DNA of 64,000 nt from Erythroxylum novogranatense (GCA_029891385.1 CM057228.1:23308809-23372808), one strand, 5' to 3'. Shown: positions 22,582-33,528, counted from the stretch's first letter. Made by a program: numbers and translations. Notes: generated by a model not told the origin, from the sequence alone.

Positions 22582-24722
22582 TGCAAAATCCCAAAACTTC
22601 AATGCCTCATTCAAACTTCTCACCTTCAACCTATCTTCATAACTATTTATGCCCTTCTCAAATTTATTTATTCCATAGCCTAAACATTTCATAACACCTC
22701 AAACTTCAAGTTTAATTCACCAACTTCAAAATCTCTAGCTTAATTGATTCATCAAAGCATGGATTTCAATCATTTGTCATCAAGGTTATCATAACTTCAT
22801 AAGCTATATGAACAACAAGCATGACTTTAGTTGTTATCTTCCAATTCTTATAACTTCTTATTCCAAATTCTAAAAATTACATATTATACCTCAATGGAAA
22901 GATAACAAGATGCTCTAAAACTCTCATGAAGGATAAAAATGTTAATTTCATTAAGCAAGGTAAAAAGCCACTCAAAGGCACTGCCCATAAAAGGTCCAAT
23001 GAAACAATAACATAGCTAATTAAACAGTGACTGAATGTGTTTCTAACCTCATAACTTCTTAACCCCAAGTCCAAATGAGACACATTATATGTCATTGGAA
23101 AGATATGAACCTCTACTACAAACTTCAAAAAGACTTCCCGATCCAATTCAAGCCCTAAGAGGGACTAAATCCCAAGTGAAGTTTCTATCAAATTTTAGGA
23201 AAATTTGACAGCACTTCCTTTGAAAATACAACTAGCCAAACTTCAATCCTAGCTCCACCACCTGCATAAAACTCAATATCCAACCTCATTCAACATGTTT
23301 CAATTTTAAAGTATCTCCAAACATAGTTCAAAGGCAACAACCTCACTCCTAGATATCTACTCCGTTCCAAATTATAAAACAATACAAACTCATTCCTTCT
23401 TTTTGTCAAGTATAGCTATACAATGATGCATGTGTATAAAACATAAGCAAATTACATAAATTACAATTGAAAGTCAGCAATCTTGCATTTACATGAAATT
23501 CAAAGTTATTACAAAGCTTTAGAGGGCATTTTAGCCCAAATACATCAAAGTCTCAAAGTACAAAATACAAAGTACATTTCTAGTTCCAAAATGCTATCTA
23601 AAGCCTTAGTTTCAAACGTATGATTTCAAAACTCAAAAATTGCATCGGAGTAAAGCCTCATTCCCGATGCGGTGTCTCGATTTCTCGCTCATGACCTGTG
23701 GAGGGGAAAATGGGGGGTGAGCTCGACGGCTCCGTGGGTGAAAACTTAATAATTAAGAATAAACATGCCAAAATCCTTTAGCACTTTATTCTCAAACAAT
23801 GGAACTAAAGCATCTTTATTATTAAACAATTCTTCATCAACATCAAAGTTTATCAAAGGCAATTATAAAACAATATATCATACAAGAACAACTTAGACAA
23901 ACATATCGCATATTTACATATAAGTTGGTTTGGGTAGGTCCAACAGGACGTACTACACATTTCTGCGAAGCGGTCATGTGTAGCCGTGAACACATGAGGG
24001 AGTCCGTGAGGAACTCCATGGCCACTAGCGGGCAGGCGGGAGAAGCCTATATAGGTGCACCTATCACATAAAAGACCACCCTAACCCATAGAAAACATGC
24101 AATTCACATTATTCACATATTTCATACATATTAGCCATCAATGAACCTTTGCAACTTTTATTTCCACATAATTGCCTAAATCACTTATTCAAATCTCTTT
24201 TTCACTTGTTCAACAATCATATACACATTTTCATATCTCATATACATTTAAAAATCATTTTAAGAAAAACAAGCAATATGAATAAATCATTTTAAAGCAT
24301 TCAATAGCATTTATTATAGAACTTTAACAAGTTCATTAACTCAATTATTAAGAAATTACCTACCTTAAACCTTTAGCCTTGAATTTAGACACTTGACCTT
24401 GCTTCTTGCTCTATCAACTTCTCTTCACCTTCATTAAGCAAGTGAGAACCCAATTAACAAAAGATATCCCAAAATTAGACAAACCTAGGAGAGGAAAACA
24501 TAGAATTAAACCTACCTAACTTTACCCAAACCTTACCTAAGCTAGAAGCATAAAAACCCACTCATAATTCCAAAGAATTTATCATTTTTCTTACCTTGAA
24601 AGGAGACCCACGAAATTTCTCCCTCTCTAGGCTTTGATGAAAACTCTTAATCCTTTCCTTCTCTTCTCTTTTTTAAACACTCTACTACCCTTCACTAAAC
24701 AAGAAAAACCTAAGGACCTAGC

Positions 24723-24770
24723 CTCTTTCTTCTTCTTCTTCTTCTTCTTCTTCTTCTTCTTCTTCTTCCT
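24723..24770. repeat. (CTT)n microsatellite in LTR
   Basis: About 14 CTT units; the inverted arm has the complementary (GAA)n near 19,706-19,752, interrupted by GAG units. Confidence 0.9.
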
Positions 24771-25229
24771 CTTATCCGAAACTCTCCCTCTCTTTTTCTC
24801 TAGAAATTTCGTGATTCTTCTTCTAATGGACTAACTAATTGCTTCTTTATTTAAGACCTACTCCAACCTTAAAACTACGTAGTTTAGCAATCCTTTCATA
24901 AAGCTTAAAATTTTCCTTATGTTACAACTACACCCACGGCAATTCATCACTAGCTTCATTTCATTATCATTTTAATGACTACCTAAAGACCAAAAGTCCC
25001 TCCTTCAAAGCCTTAAATTTTAAGAACATAAATAAACTTCCCAAAATACCCTCAAGCCATTTTAGTCCTTCCAATTTCTAACAACACTTCAATTCTAATA
25101 TAAACTAATCCTTCATTTAACTTTCATCCCTTTAAACACTATAAACCTCAATTAAGTCCAACAAAATAAATTTCCAAATTAAACCTAAAAAATAACATAA
25201 ACATGCTTAATACGATTCGGAGCCCAACA

Positions 25230-25245
25230 TTTCTCCCCCTCTTAA
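25230..25245 (-). other. Polypurine tract of element C
   Basis: On the minus strand the run AAGAGGGGGAGAAA ends directly at the LTR start TGTTGGGC. Confidence 0.85.
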
Positions 25246-26815
25246 AAGAATTTCGTCCTCGAAATTCGTACCTGACATACTGAAGAGCTGAGGATACTTT
25301 TCCTTCATAGCTTCCAATGGCTCCCACGTGGCCTCTTCCACTAAATGATTCCTCCATAAGACCTTGACTAGCTGCACTGTCTTATTCCTCAAAATTTTTT
25401 CTTTAGTATCCAAGATCTGCACTGGAAGCTCCTCATAACTCAAGTCATCACTCAACTGAACTTCATCAGCTTAAATGACATGAGAAGGATCAGATCGGTA
25501 TCTCCTTAACATAGAGACATGAAAGACATCATGAATTTGTGAGAGCTCAGGAGGCAAAGCTAAATTGTACGCCAATGGACCAATTCTCTCTAGAATCTCA
25601 TAAGGCCCCACATACCTTGGACTCAGCTGACCCTTTCTCCCAAATCTCAGAATCCCTTTCCAAGGAGAAGTCTTTAGAAAAACTTTCTCGCCTACCTCAT
25701 ACTCCATTTCCTTCCTATGAGCATCTTCATAACTTTTCATTCTGTCTTGAGCTGCCTTCAGCCTTTGCTTAATCAAGTTGACCTTATCAACAGTCATCTG
25801 AATCAACTCTGGACCCAATAGCTTCCTGTCTCCTTCTTCATCCCAACACACTGGAGTCCTATATCTCCTCCCATCTAGAGCCTTATACGGCGCCATCTGA
25901 ATGCTCGAATGATATGAATTATTGTAGGCAAATTCGATCAGGGGCAAGTGTTCATCCTATGCTCCTCTAAAGTCCATCACACATGCCCTGAGCATTCCCT
26001 CTAGGGTCCGAATGGTCCTCTCAGATTGACCATCGGTTTGAGGATGGAAAGTAGTGCTGAAACTCAACTTACTACCTAAAGCTTCCTACAAACTACTCCA
26101 AAATCTCGATGTAAAGCGAGGATCTCTATCAGATACAATTGAATCCGGGATCCCATGCAATCTCACAACTTCATCAATGTACTTCTTAGCTAGCACGTGC
26201 AGAGGATCAGTCTGTCTAATTGTCAGAAAATGGGCTGATTTTGTCAATCTATCCACAATCACCCATATGGCATCATGCTTCCTACTGGTCCTAGGCAATC
26301 CCATCAAAAAATCCATCGTCACTTTCTGCCATTTCCACTCTAGAATAGGTAATGGCCTCAACTGACCTGAAGGTGCCTGTTGTTCAGCCTTAACTTGCTG
26401 ACATACTAGACACTTACTCACATACTCGGCCACATCCTTTTTCATACCTCTCCACCAAAAATGTTCCTTAAGATCCCTGTACATCCTAGTGCTACCTGGA
26501 TGCATAGCATAAGACGCATTGTGCGCCTCATCCAGAATCTCATTCTTCATCTCCATGACATCTGGAATACAAAGTCTATTCCTAACTGTCAGGAGTCCAT
26601 CATCACTCACCATCATATCAGACTTCTTACCCTCTTGAACCTCTTCCCGCAGCTTACCTAGTTCTGCATCCTGAACTTGCAACTCTCTCACTTTTTCCCT
26701 GAGGATTGGTCTCACCCTAAGTGTAGCAATCATACAACCAGTCTCTTCCTTCTTTAAACTGATCCTAAGCTTAGCCATCTCTTCCAGTAGCGGTAGATAC
26801 ACTGTCTGAACATAT

Positions 26816-26820
26816 GCTAT
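26816..26820 (+). repeat. Target-site duplication GCTAT, left
   Basis: GCTAT here and at 28,310-28,314. The uninterrupted site is seen in element A at 53,697-53,708 (CCATAGCATATG on that strand). Confidence 0.9.
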
Positions 26821-28283
26821 TGATTGGACCAAATTTATACTATAAATTAGGCCCGTTTTCTCTAGTAATTATGCATATGTTGACTCTTGATCTATGATTT
26901 TTATGCTTATTTTGGTCCCGCACATTGAGTTTTGATAAATTGCACATTGTCAGTATTTTGTTGTCATTTGTCATTAATTCTGCATAATTTTTATTGGGAC
27001 AATTGATACTGCAAATAGTTGTATTTGTAGGACCAAAGGAGTCAACATTTAAGAAGTGAACATGCGCGAGATTCGCCAGCAATAATCAAGACCCTCCATT
27101 CGTCAAAGAAATTAATGGTATTTAATGTATTCGCCATGACGAGTGACCATCCGGACTTCGCCGCAAATAACTACTGACTACTCGCCAGCCGAATGTCTGT
27201 AACCCGCCTATAAATGGAAATTAATCCATCGATCCGACCCGCCCGCATAACTCCCTATAAAATCTTGCCATTTAGGGCAAAAACAATGACCGCAATCCCG
27301 AGGTAACACTCTTCTTCGTCTTCTCCGCAGATTCAATAGGTTTTTTTTCTTTATTTTGCAGATTCGCTACCACCGCATTTACGCCCACTTTTAGTTTCTT
27401 TGTCCCATCTTCCACCGCCGTCACCACATTCATCTGCTCGTCGTTGGAGTCATGAACCGAGTAGATTTTCCAGCCGTAATGGAGTCTGCCGGTGTCATGC
27501 GTGGCTAAGGCGCGGATCTCTCAAGATGTAGCAACGGTGCGAGTTTCACGAGCTTCAAGGGTAATCGATCTTAGTTTTAGATTTACGTCAGATTTTGTGT
27601 AACAACTCCGAGTTGGAGATTGCATTGTATGACCGAATGAATCTTGCTATAGTTTAGTAAGATGTTAAACTTTGATCTATGTTATGGATTGGTTTGTGTT
27701 GAATATTGTGCTCAATACATGAAATCTCATGTATATCGGTCGATTTTGCATTAATTAACCTAATCATTTAGTTGTGTTTGGTTGTTGGTTATGTTATTAT
27801 CGATTGATTTATTGCATGAATCATTTCATACCATACACTAAGGTTTTTAACAAGATTTAGTTAATCGAGTTGATTAATTAAATTTTGGACTTAACGAGTT
27901 GTTAAGGTTGAGCTTTCGAAATTTAGTGGATTTCAAACCCCGACATTATTTTGAACGATGATGACCCGAGCCACATTTTTAGGAGAGTTTTAGTAAATTG
28001 TTTTCAATCTTAATTATTTCAATTTGTCTTGCCTTTCAAAAATCCCAAAAACGTTTATTTCATACTTAGCTTTCTTTAATTTTAAAGATCAAATCAAAAC
28101 CCCCTTTTTATTGCTTTAATTGCATTCATCATTCAAACATTAGGCTAGTCTAGGATCAGTTAGTACACTGGTTCCTTGAGAGTCGACCCGAGGTTGCATC
28201 CTGTATTGCAATCCTTGGTATAAATTTTATTTGACCGATTTCCGAGGATCAATTTTTAATATTGAACGATAAGCCGACGATCA
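26821..28283 (+). repeat. Athila/Tat-type LTR
   Basis: 1,463 bases from TGATTGG to GATCA. It contains a TATAAAA box at 27,256-27,262 followed by CT-rich and untranslated-leader-like sequence. Orientation is opposite to the host element. Confidence 0.75.
27256..27262 (+). promoter_or_regulatory. Putative LTR TATA box
   Basis: TATAAAA in the middle of the LTR, after a GC-richer stretch; position fits a U3/R boundary. Confidence 0.45.
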
Positions 28284-28286
28284 AAT

Positions 28287-28304
28287 TGGCGCCGTTGCCG
28301 GGGA
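28287..28304 (+). other. Primer-binding site, tRNA-Asp type
   Basis: TGGCGCCGTTGCCGGGGA, the 18-base site known from Athila and related Ty3 elements, three bases after the LTR end. Confidence 0.85.
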
Positions 28305-28314
28305 AAAGTGCTAT

Positions 28315-29488
28315 GGAAGACTTCCTGCTTAAAGCATCCGCAATAACATTTGTCTTACCTGGATGATACTCAATCAACAGGTCATAATCTTTAAGTAACT
28401 CAATCCACCTTCTCTGTCTCAAATTCAGCTCCTTTTAACTTAACAAGTATTTGAGACTTTTGTGATCTATGAAGATCCTAGTTTGCACTCCATACAGATA
28501 ATGCCTCCATATCTTCAATGCAAAGATCACAGCTGCTAACTCCAGATCGTGGGTCGGATAATTCACCTCATAAGGTTTTAGCTGCCGTGAGGCATATGCT
28601 ATCACCTTATCTCCCTGCATAAGCACACATCCCAACCTCTTTCTGGAAGCATCACTATACACTGTATAACTTCCTTCTCCTGTAGGTAAAGTCAATACTG
28701 GAGCACTAGTCAATCTATGCTTGAGCTCCTCAAAACTCCGCTGACACTCATCACTCGCATAAACTTCGGTTCTTCCTTAATAAATTGGTCGAGGAGTAGC
28801 TATTATCGAGAATCCTCTTAATCTCCGATAATACCGCTAAACCCGTAAAGCTTCTCACTTACATCACCGTCGTTAGGGCATGCCAATTCACCACTGCTTC
28901 AATCTTCTTTGGATCTACATGCACCCCATTCTCAGAAATAATGTGGCCAAGGAAAACTACTTCATGAAGCCAAAATTCACATTTAGTGAATTTGGCATAG
29001 AGCTCTCTTTCTCTCAACCGCTGCAATACTATTCTTAAGTGTTGCTCATGTTCTCCCACACTCTTTGAATACACCAGAATGTCATCGATGAACACGATAA
29101 CAAACTGATCCAAAAACTCCTTAAAAACTATGTTCATCAGATCCATAAAAGCAGCAGGAGCATTGGTCAGTCCAAACAGCATAACCAGAAATTCATAATG
29201 CCCATACCTTGTTCTAAAGGCTTTCTTGCTCACATCAGACTCCTTAATCCTGAGTTGATGGTAGCCAGACCTGAGATCGATCTTAGAGAAGACCGTTGCT
29301 CCCTGCAGCTGATCAAACAAGTCATCTATCCGAGGCAGAGGATACTTGTTTTTAATGGTCACCTTGTTAATCCTTCTGTAATCGATGCACATCCTCCAAG
29401 TTCCATCTTTCTTTCTAACAAACAAAACCGGTGCTCTCCAAGGTGAGGAACTCGGTCTGATAAACCCCTTCTCTAATAAATCCTGTAA
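28315..29488 (-). pseudogene. Element C reverse transcriptase and RNase H
   Basis: Reverse transcriptase motifs in order: [61 protein letters not shown] and the catalytic [15 protein letters not shown] (open frame 28,859-29,425). RNase H follows at 28,435-28,713 with [36 protein letters not shown] and the DHKSLKYLL end. The two are separated by frameshifts near 28,714-28,858. The TAG ending the upstream frame at 29,489 stands where Gln is expected. After RNase H the linker to integrase is cut by the Athila-type insertion. These enzymes convert element RNA to cDNA in the particle. Confidence 0.9.
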
Positions 29489-30235
29489 CTATTCCTTCAG
29501 CTCCTTCAGCTCAACTGGAGCCATCCTGTAGGGTGGAATTGAAATAGGAGCTGTCCCGGGAGCCAAGTCAATAGTAAACTCAATCTCCCTCTCCGCTGGC
29601 AAACCGGGCAACTCTTCTGGAAACACATCAGAAAATTCCCTCACAATGGGAATATCCTCCACCCTGCTCTCTTTCACACTCATATCCATGACACACGCCA
29701 AGAACGCTTCACAACCTCTTCCCATCAGTTTATTAGCTAACAAAGCTAAAACAAGCCTTGGCGGTGTCAACTTTCTATCCCCTCTGAAAATTACCTTTCG
29801 ACCTTCACCCATATCAAACTCTACTTCCTTTCGACCACAAACAAGCTTCGCCCGATACTTTTCCATTACATCCATTCCGATAATAACGTCCAATCCCTTC
29901 AGATCTAGAGGTAGCAGATCTACTACCAAACTAGATCCCTCAATCACAAGCTCGCAATCTCTAAAGATCTGGCTTACAATGACATTCCTCCATAACGGAG
30001 TGCTAACAAGTAGAAAATTATCTAAGAGATCTGACTGCATATCAGGCAATATCACACTTGCAGACACATAAGAATGTGTAGAACCAGAATCAAACAACAC
30101 ATACACATCAAAATGAAAGAGCTGAGCCATACCAGTAACAACCTCCGGTGCGGCTGCAGCTTCCTCCCGTGTCATGGCAAACACCTTAGCCTGTGCTTGC
30201 CCTCTTGGTCTCCCTCGAGGAATGGGCTTCTTCAT
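29489..30235 (-). pseudogene. Element C aspartic protease and RT N-terminus
   Basis: The protease would cut the Gag-Pol polyprotein. The frame of 248 codons shows FDVYVLFDSGSTHSYVS with the catalytic Asp-Ser-Gly intact, then LKGLDVIIGMDVMEKYRAKL, and ends in the RT entry segment [20 protein letters not shown]. This domain alone is undamaged. Upstream, gag is shifted out of frame; downstream, a TAG interrupts the join to RT. Confidence 0.88.
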
Positions 30236-31408
30236 CGACCGTAATCGCCCACCCCAGAAGCTTGGTCGGTTCCCACTGCCTCGCTACTACTCGAGCCCGA
30301 GCACGAGATCCTTCCCTTTCATCATAGGGCAATCCTCGATCCGATGCCCTTTTCTCCACACTGTAAACAAGCACCGAGAGTTTACTTGACTCACCTCGAT
30401 GCATATTCCCACAAAGGCTCACATCTGGGGTTCGATTTCGCCTCTCTCGTTTCTACTATTTCCTCCCACCGAGGAAGCTCGACCGATCCTACCCTAAATC
30501 GCTGCTGTTACATTGAGGGCACCGCCGCCACCGACTCGAGCACGAAAACTCTTCTCACCCCTAACAATGTCTCCGCACACTACCCCTCTCTGGAAGATCG
30601 CTCTGCTATTCCTCTTCCTACTCACCTCCGCTCGATGTTCTCCGACTTTTCACTGGAGTGCAAGATCCACCACCGCCGATAATCACGAAGTTATGGAGAA
30701 TCACCTTCTCCTCGATACCCAAGTGAAGACCTCCTCAAACTCATGCGGCACTTATCTTCTTCATTTGCCACAATATGAGGTGCATATCTAGACAAGCGAG
30801 TAAATCTCAACTCATACTCACTCACGACATCTCCTCTCGAGTCGATTCAAAACTCTCGAGCTTTTTCCGAATGTAGACCCGGAAAGGTACTTCTTCTGAA
30901 CAACTCTCCAAGTCCCTCCACGTGAGTCTTGGTGGCACAGCTTGACTCGTGGCACCGACTCCCACCGATGAAGAGCATCTCCTGCAGTAAACTCACCGTG
31001 ATACTCCGACTTCTCATCATCGTGAGCACTTCATCCGACCAAGACTCTCTCTGTTCTCTTCATCCACGCTTCAGCTTCCTCTGGATTGGTGGTACCAAGA
31101 AAGTCCACTGCTTCAAACTTCCTCAGCTTATCGTACTGCCCGCTCCTAACCAATGAAGCTGGCACCGGAACCTGAGACCCTTGACCCACGGCGAAGGTGA
31201 AAGCCTGGGCAAAGGTTTGAAAAAACTGCGGGTCCATTGCAGGCACAGAAGGAGGAGGAGGAGGAGGCTCCTCTGGTTGCACACTAGGTGCTTCTGAGCT
31301 AGGAGTAAAGTGTGTCCTCGCATCTTGCGAGACATGAGACTCATCTGTGCTCCCCTGGTGAGAGCGAGAATGAAGTCGGGCTCCTCGAGTTCTATTTCGA
31401 GGTGGCAT
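30236..31408 (-). pseudogene. Element C gag
   Basis: Capsid protein of the virus-like particle. The start MPPRNRTRGARLHSRSHQGS at 31,408 opens 125 codons, including FFQTFAQAFTFAVGQG and FLGTTNPEEAEAWMKRTERV. Several shifts follow. A zinc knuckle can be made out near 30,310-30,390 only by combining two frames (CLQCGEK in one, the GHRIEDCP part in the next). The start is supported by homologous starts in elements A (50,647) and B (59,632), and by the PBS about 250 bases upstream. Confidence 0.8.
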
Positions 31409-31654
31409 AATACTCCTTTAAAAATAAAACCAGTGAAAAAACTTTAGTTCATGCAAAAACAATTTGTCAAAATGTATCGTACGATTTAAATCATGAAAAA
31501 TCCGGTTAAAATCATGCCAAATCAACATTTAATCAAAATCACCATGTAGTCATATAAAATCAATTAAAACAGTTCAAAAGAGCACAAATCATGCAATTTT
31601 AATGGAAGTCATGAAAACCCTAAAGTTCTCTTTCTACCCGAACCTCAACCGAAA

Positions 31655-31666
31655 GCTTTGATACCA
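31655..31666 (-). other. Primer-binding site of element C, initiator-Met tRNA type
   Basis: TGGTATCAAAGC on the minus strand, four bases (CTTA) after the LTR end. One base differs from the usual TGGTATCAGAGC form. Confidence 0.8.
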
Positions 31667-31670
31667 TAAG

Positions 31671-31914
31671 TGTTGGAACCCCACCCCGGTGAGACACGGG
31701 TCCGACGTCTTTCGTGACATCTGGACGTGCATCCCACGAGGGAGGGATTCCTCACCACGATGGAAAACTTGTTTCTTCATTAAAAATGCATAATCATAAA
31801 CCTTGTGCTATTAACCTTTCAGGGTCCTTAGCTGAAATTCCACATTCGTGGGATGCGCGTCCAGATGTCACGAAGGACGTCAGACCCGTGTCTCACCATG
31901 GTGGGGTTCCAACA
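31671..31914. repeat. Hairpin of two opposed LTR ends
   Basis: A 68-base LTR end (31,671-31,738) is repeated as reverse complement at 31,847-31,914 with about five mismatches, around a 108-base loop. The left part is the 5' LTR remnant of the minus-strand interior. The right part is the plus-oriented end next to the TSD. The join lies at the word CGTGG present in both. Confidence 0.9.
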
Positions 31915-31919
31915 GTTAC
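31915..31919 (+). repeat. Target-site duplication GTTAC, right
   Basis: Matches 19,250-19,254. Confidence 0.85.
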
Positions 31920-32145
31920 AGCTGGTAACTTCTGGTACAAGTAAAGTTCTCGACTGAAAATTTCAGTCTTGAGAATCCCAACGAGTCTAGAGCACGCCTG
32001 ACAAGACCCTTTGTATAACCTTAAATCAGAAACCGTTCGAGTAGCATCAACCTTCAGACGTTTTATCTCTCTCTCTCTCAAAATCCTTTCCAAGGACATT
32101 ACCATTGAAGAACAGAGTATCTGAATCAGATTCAAATCAGAAGCA
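31920..32145 (+). other. Leader of env-like E3
   Basis: Homologous to the leaders before E1 and E2 (GCTGGTAACTTCTGG, AGTCTAGAGCACGCC, TCAGACG). The upstream part is displaced 12.7 kb by element C. Confidence 0.55.
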
Positions 32146-33296
32146 ATGGAGGGAGCTATGATGTATGGAAGGCATGTGGACTTCGAATCTCTGCGAAGAG
32201 ATGGAATGGATATCGAACCGGAGATTATTAGAGGCGGTTGGAGAAATTTCTTCGAAGTCCGAGAGGATGTATATCGAAATCAGGTATTTGATTTTTGGAA
32301 GTATGCACAGATGGTGGAAAAGACTATTGTCTCTACGGTAGACGGACTTACCATTATTGTGACAATGGACTTGATTGAGAAGCTTACTAGATGTTCATCC
32401 GTTGGAGAGAAGCTTTCTACCAAGGCGAAATGGATGACAACGGTGGGTTTAAAGGAAGAAGATGTTAGTAAACAGCTTTATGGAGTGAATGACCCATCAG
32501 AAAGGAAGACCTCAAGTTTAGTCCCGAAAGCTAGGGTTCTTCATGCGATTCTCCTCAACTACATCGTACCAAGAGCGGGTTTAAGACACTTGGTAACTAC
32601 CTTGGATGAGCAGTGCCTATTCTACCTGCTGAACCACAAACCAATAAATTTACCATTTTTGATCTTTCATTATATGGTGAAATGAATGAAAGATACAACT
32701 AGTTATCCGTACGACATGCTGTTGACAAGAATTTTCAAAGAATCAAGAATTCGTCTTGGAAGTAGAAAAAACCTAAGAGTGCCTGTAAAAAGTACTATCA
32801 ATTTAGGTACTATAAACAGAATGGGCTTGAAGAATCTCAACAGTAGAAACGGAGATTCTGAGAACAAAGCTAGGACTAAGGGGGAGAGGTTACAGAAGAA
32901 GTCTCCTGCAAGAAGTTATAGATCTCAAGTAAGCTCAAATATGCCCATTACTGAAAGGAGAAAATCATCTGGAGGACCTTTGTTGAAAGAGGTGATGCCT
33001 CAAGAAGAGGTTAGCCTTGTTCGGAAGATAACAGAAGGTGGGTCAAAAAGGAAAGCAGAGGACTACATCCCATCTGCAGACGCATATGATACTACAGTTG
33101 CGTTTTTAGAACTCCCAGCAGATGATGATCAACCTTCTTTGCCTTCTGACTTGCATAATGAAGTACAAAGTTTACGTCGAAGTTAAAGAATGAAGGAAAT
33201 AATGAATCGAATGGAGAAGATGATGATGTATATGCAGAGCGAGGATGATAGATATGCGAGAACATCGATGAATTTATGCAGAGTCATCACCATTAA
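32146..33296 (+). pseudogene. Env-like ORF, copy E3, short form
   Basis: The start codon is at the position equivalent to E1 and E2 (MEGAMMYGRHVDFESLRRDG). The N-terminal domain (WRNFFEVREDVY, LVTTLDEQCLFYLLNHKP, LPFLIFHYMVK) is open for 179 codons, then a TGA at 32,683-32,685 stands where E1 has a Gly codon. The frame continues unchanged as MKDTTSYPYDML to 33,184, where TAA interrupts the final coiled-coil-like segment. The tail ends QSHHH-stop near 33,296. The region between the basic linker and the DAYDTTVAF tail is about 1 kb shorter than in E1, so this is a different, compact form of the protein or an internal deletion. Function unknown; no signal peptide. Confidence 0.65.
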
Positions 33297-33521
33297 TCAT
33301 TTTTATTATAACAAATAGGGAGAGAAGAAGAAAATGGAGAAGAATATGGGAGAAGTAGATGAAACCATTATGTCAAAGGGGGAGCACAAAGGATGATTAA
33401 TGACGATAAGAAGAGGAAGATCAAACTGAGACACAGACGTAGATGAAGACGAAGAAAATATGAAGTTCACGTTTTCTTATTGTATTTTCTATTTTTTGTT
33501 TTTCTTGTATAATTTGTTATC

Positions 33522-33528
<7 letters not shown>
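33297..33528 (+). other. Post-env region with purine-rich runs
   Basis: After the stop codon come AACAAATAGGGAGAG and a later CAAAGGGGGAG run, like the purine runs after E1 and E2, then the TATAATTTGTTATCAT sequence that normally leads to the LTR. Here it leads into a (TG)n tract instead. Confidence 0.5.

Larger units (their letters stand above)
20127..25229 (-). repeat. Element C LTR (minus orientation) with duplicated end
   Basis: In minus orientation the LTR starts TGTTGGGCTCCG at 25,229 and ends TTCCAACA. The end occurs three times, at 21,733, 20,930 and 20,127. A simple LTR would be 21,733-25,229 (3.5 kb). It contains a palindrome cluster, a GGGTGAGCTCGACGG box, a CACTAGCGGGCA box and a CTT-rich tract. 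Confidence 0.8.
25207..26820 (-). pseudogene. Element C integrase and chromodomain
   Basis: The integrase would insert element cDNA into chromatin. In order: a zinc-binding region (HNASYAMHPG, then CLVCQQVKAEQQAPSG), the catalytic core with TMDFLMGLP and VSDRDPRFTS aspartates, the YVGPYEILERIGPLAY region, HVSMLRRYRSDPSHVI and a C-terminal chromodomain (VKVLWRNHLVEEATWEPLEA). The chromodomain marks the chromovirus clade, and the flanking motifs suggest Tekay. Breaks are nonsense codons: TAG at 26,086 (Gln expected), TAG at 25,957 (Trp expected) and TAA at 25,471 (Gln expected). The frame ends a few codons inside the 3' LTR. Upstream, its N-terminus is separated from RNase H by the insertion at 26,821. 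Confidence 0.9.
26821..28309 (+). mobile_element. Athila/Tat-type LTR plus PBS inserted in element C pol
   Basis: The insertion starts TGATTGGACC. The LTR ends CGACGATCA at 28,283. AAT follows, then an 18-base primer-binding site of the tRNA-Asp type used by Athila-like elements, then five bases AAAGT and the duplicated target. There is no gag, no second LTR and no polypurine tract. LTR termini TGAT and ATCA are complementary, as expected. Confidence 0.8.
19255..31914 (-). mobile_element. Element C: rearranged Ty3/gypsy chromovirus (Tekay-like)
   Basis: A 12.66-kb insertion flanked by GTTAC. The left end is an LTR start in plus orientation (TGTTGGGCC) and the right end an LTR end in plus orientation (TTCCAACA). 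The whole interior (PBS, gag, PR, RT, RNase H, INT, chromodomain, PPT) lies on the minus strand. The 3' LTR carries a triplicated end. The pol region holds a secondary insertion at 26,821-28,309. The coding frames have many stops and shifts, so the element is dead. Confidence 0.85.

Noticed and set aside
22333..22692. Open frames on both strands with repeated CPLNGH and CPFNGQ words, Cys-rich like a repeat protein
   Set aside because: The words are exactly the TGTCCGTTAAACGGACA palindromes translated; the region is inside an LTR and the frames differ between the units.
19651..24834. Near-identical 64-66 codon frames in the two inverted LTR arms (MMKTLNPFLLFSFLN)
   Set aside because: They are the same LTR DNA in two orientations and include the poly-Phe translation of a (CTT)n tract. 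A short LTR leader peptide cannot be excluded, but nothing supports it.
29646..30791. Plus-strand open frames of 71-141 codons opposite element C gag and protease
   Set aside because: Antisense shadows of the minus-strand gag-protease sequence, which has clear family motifs.
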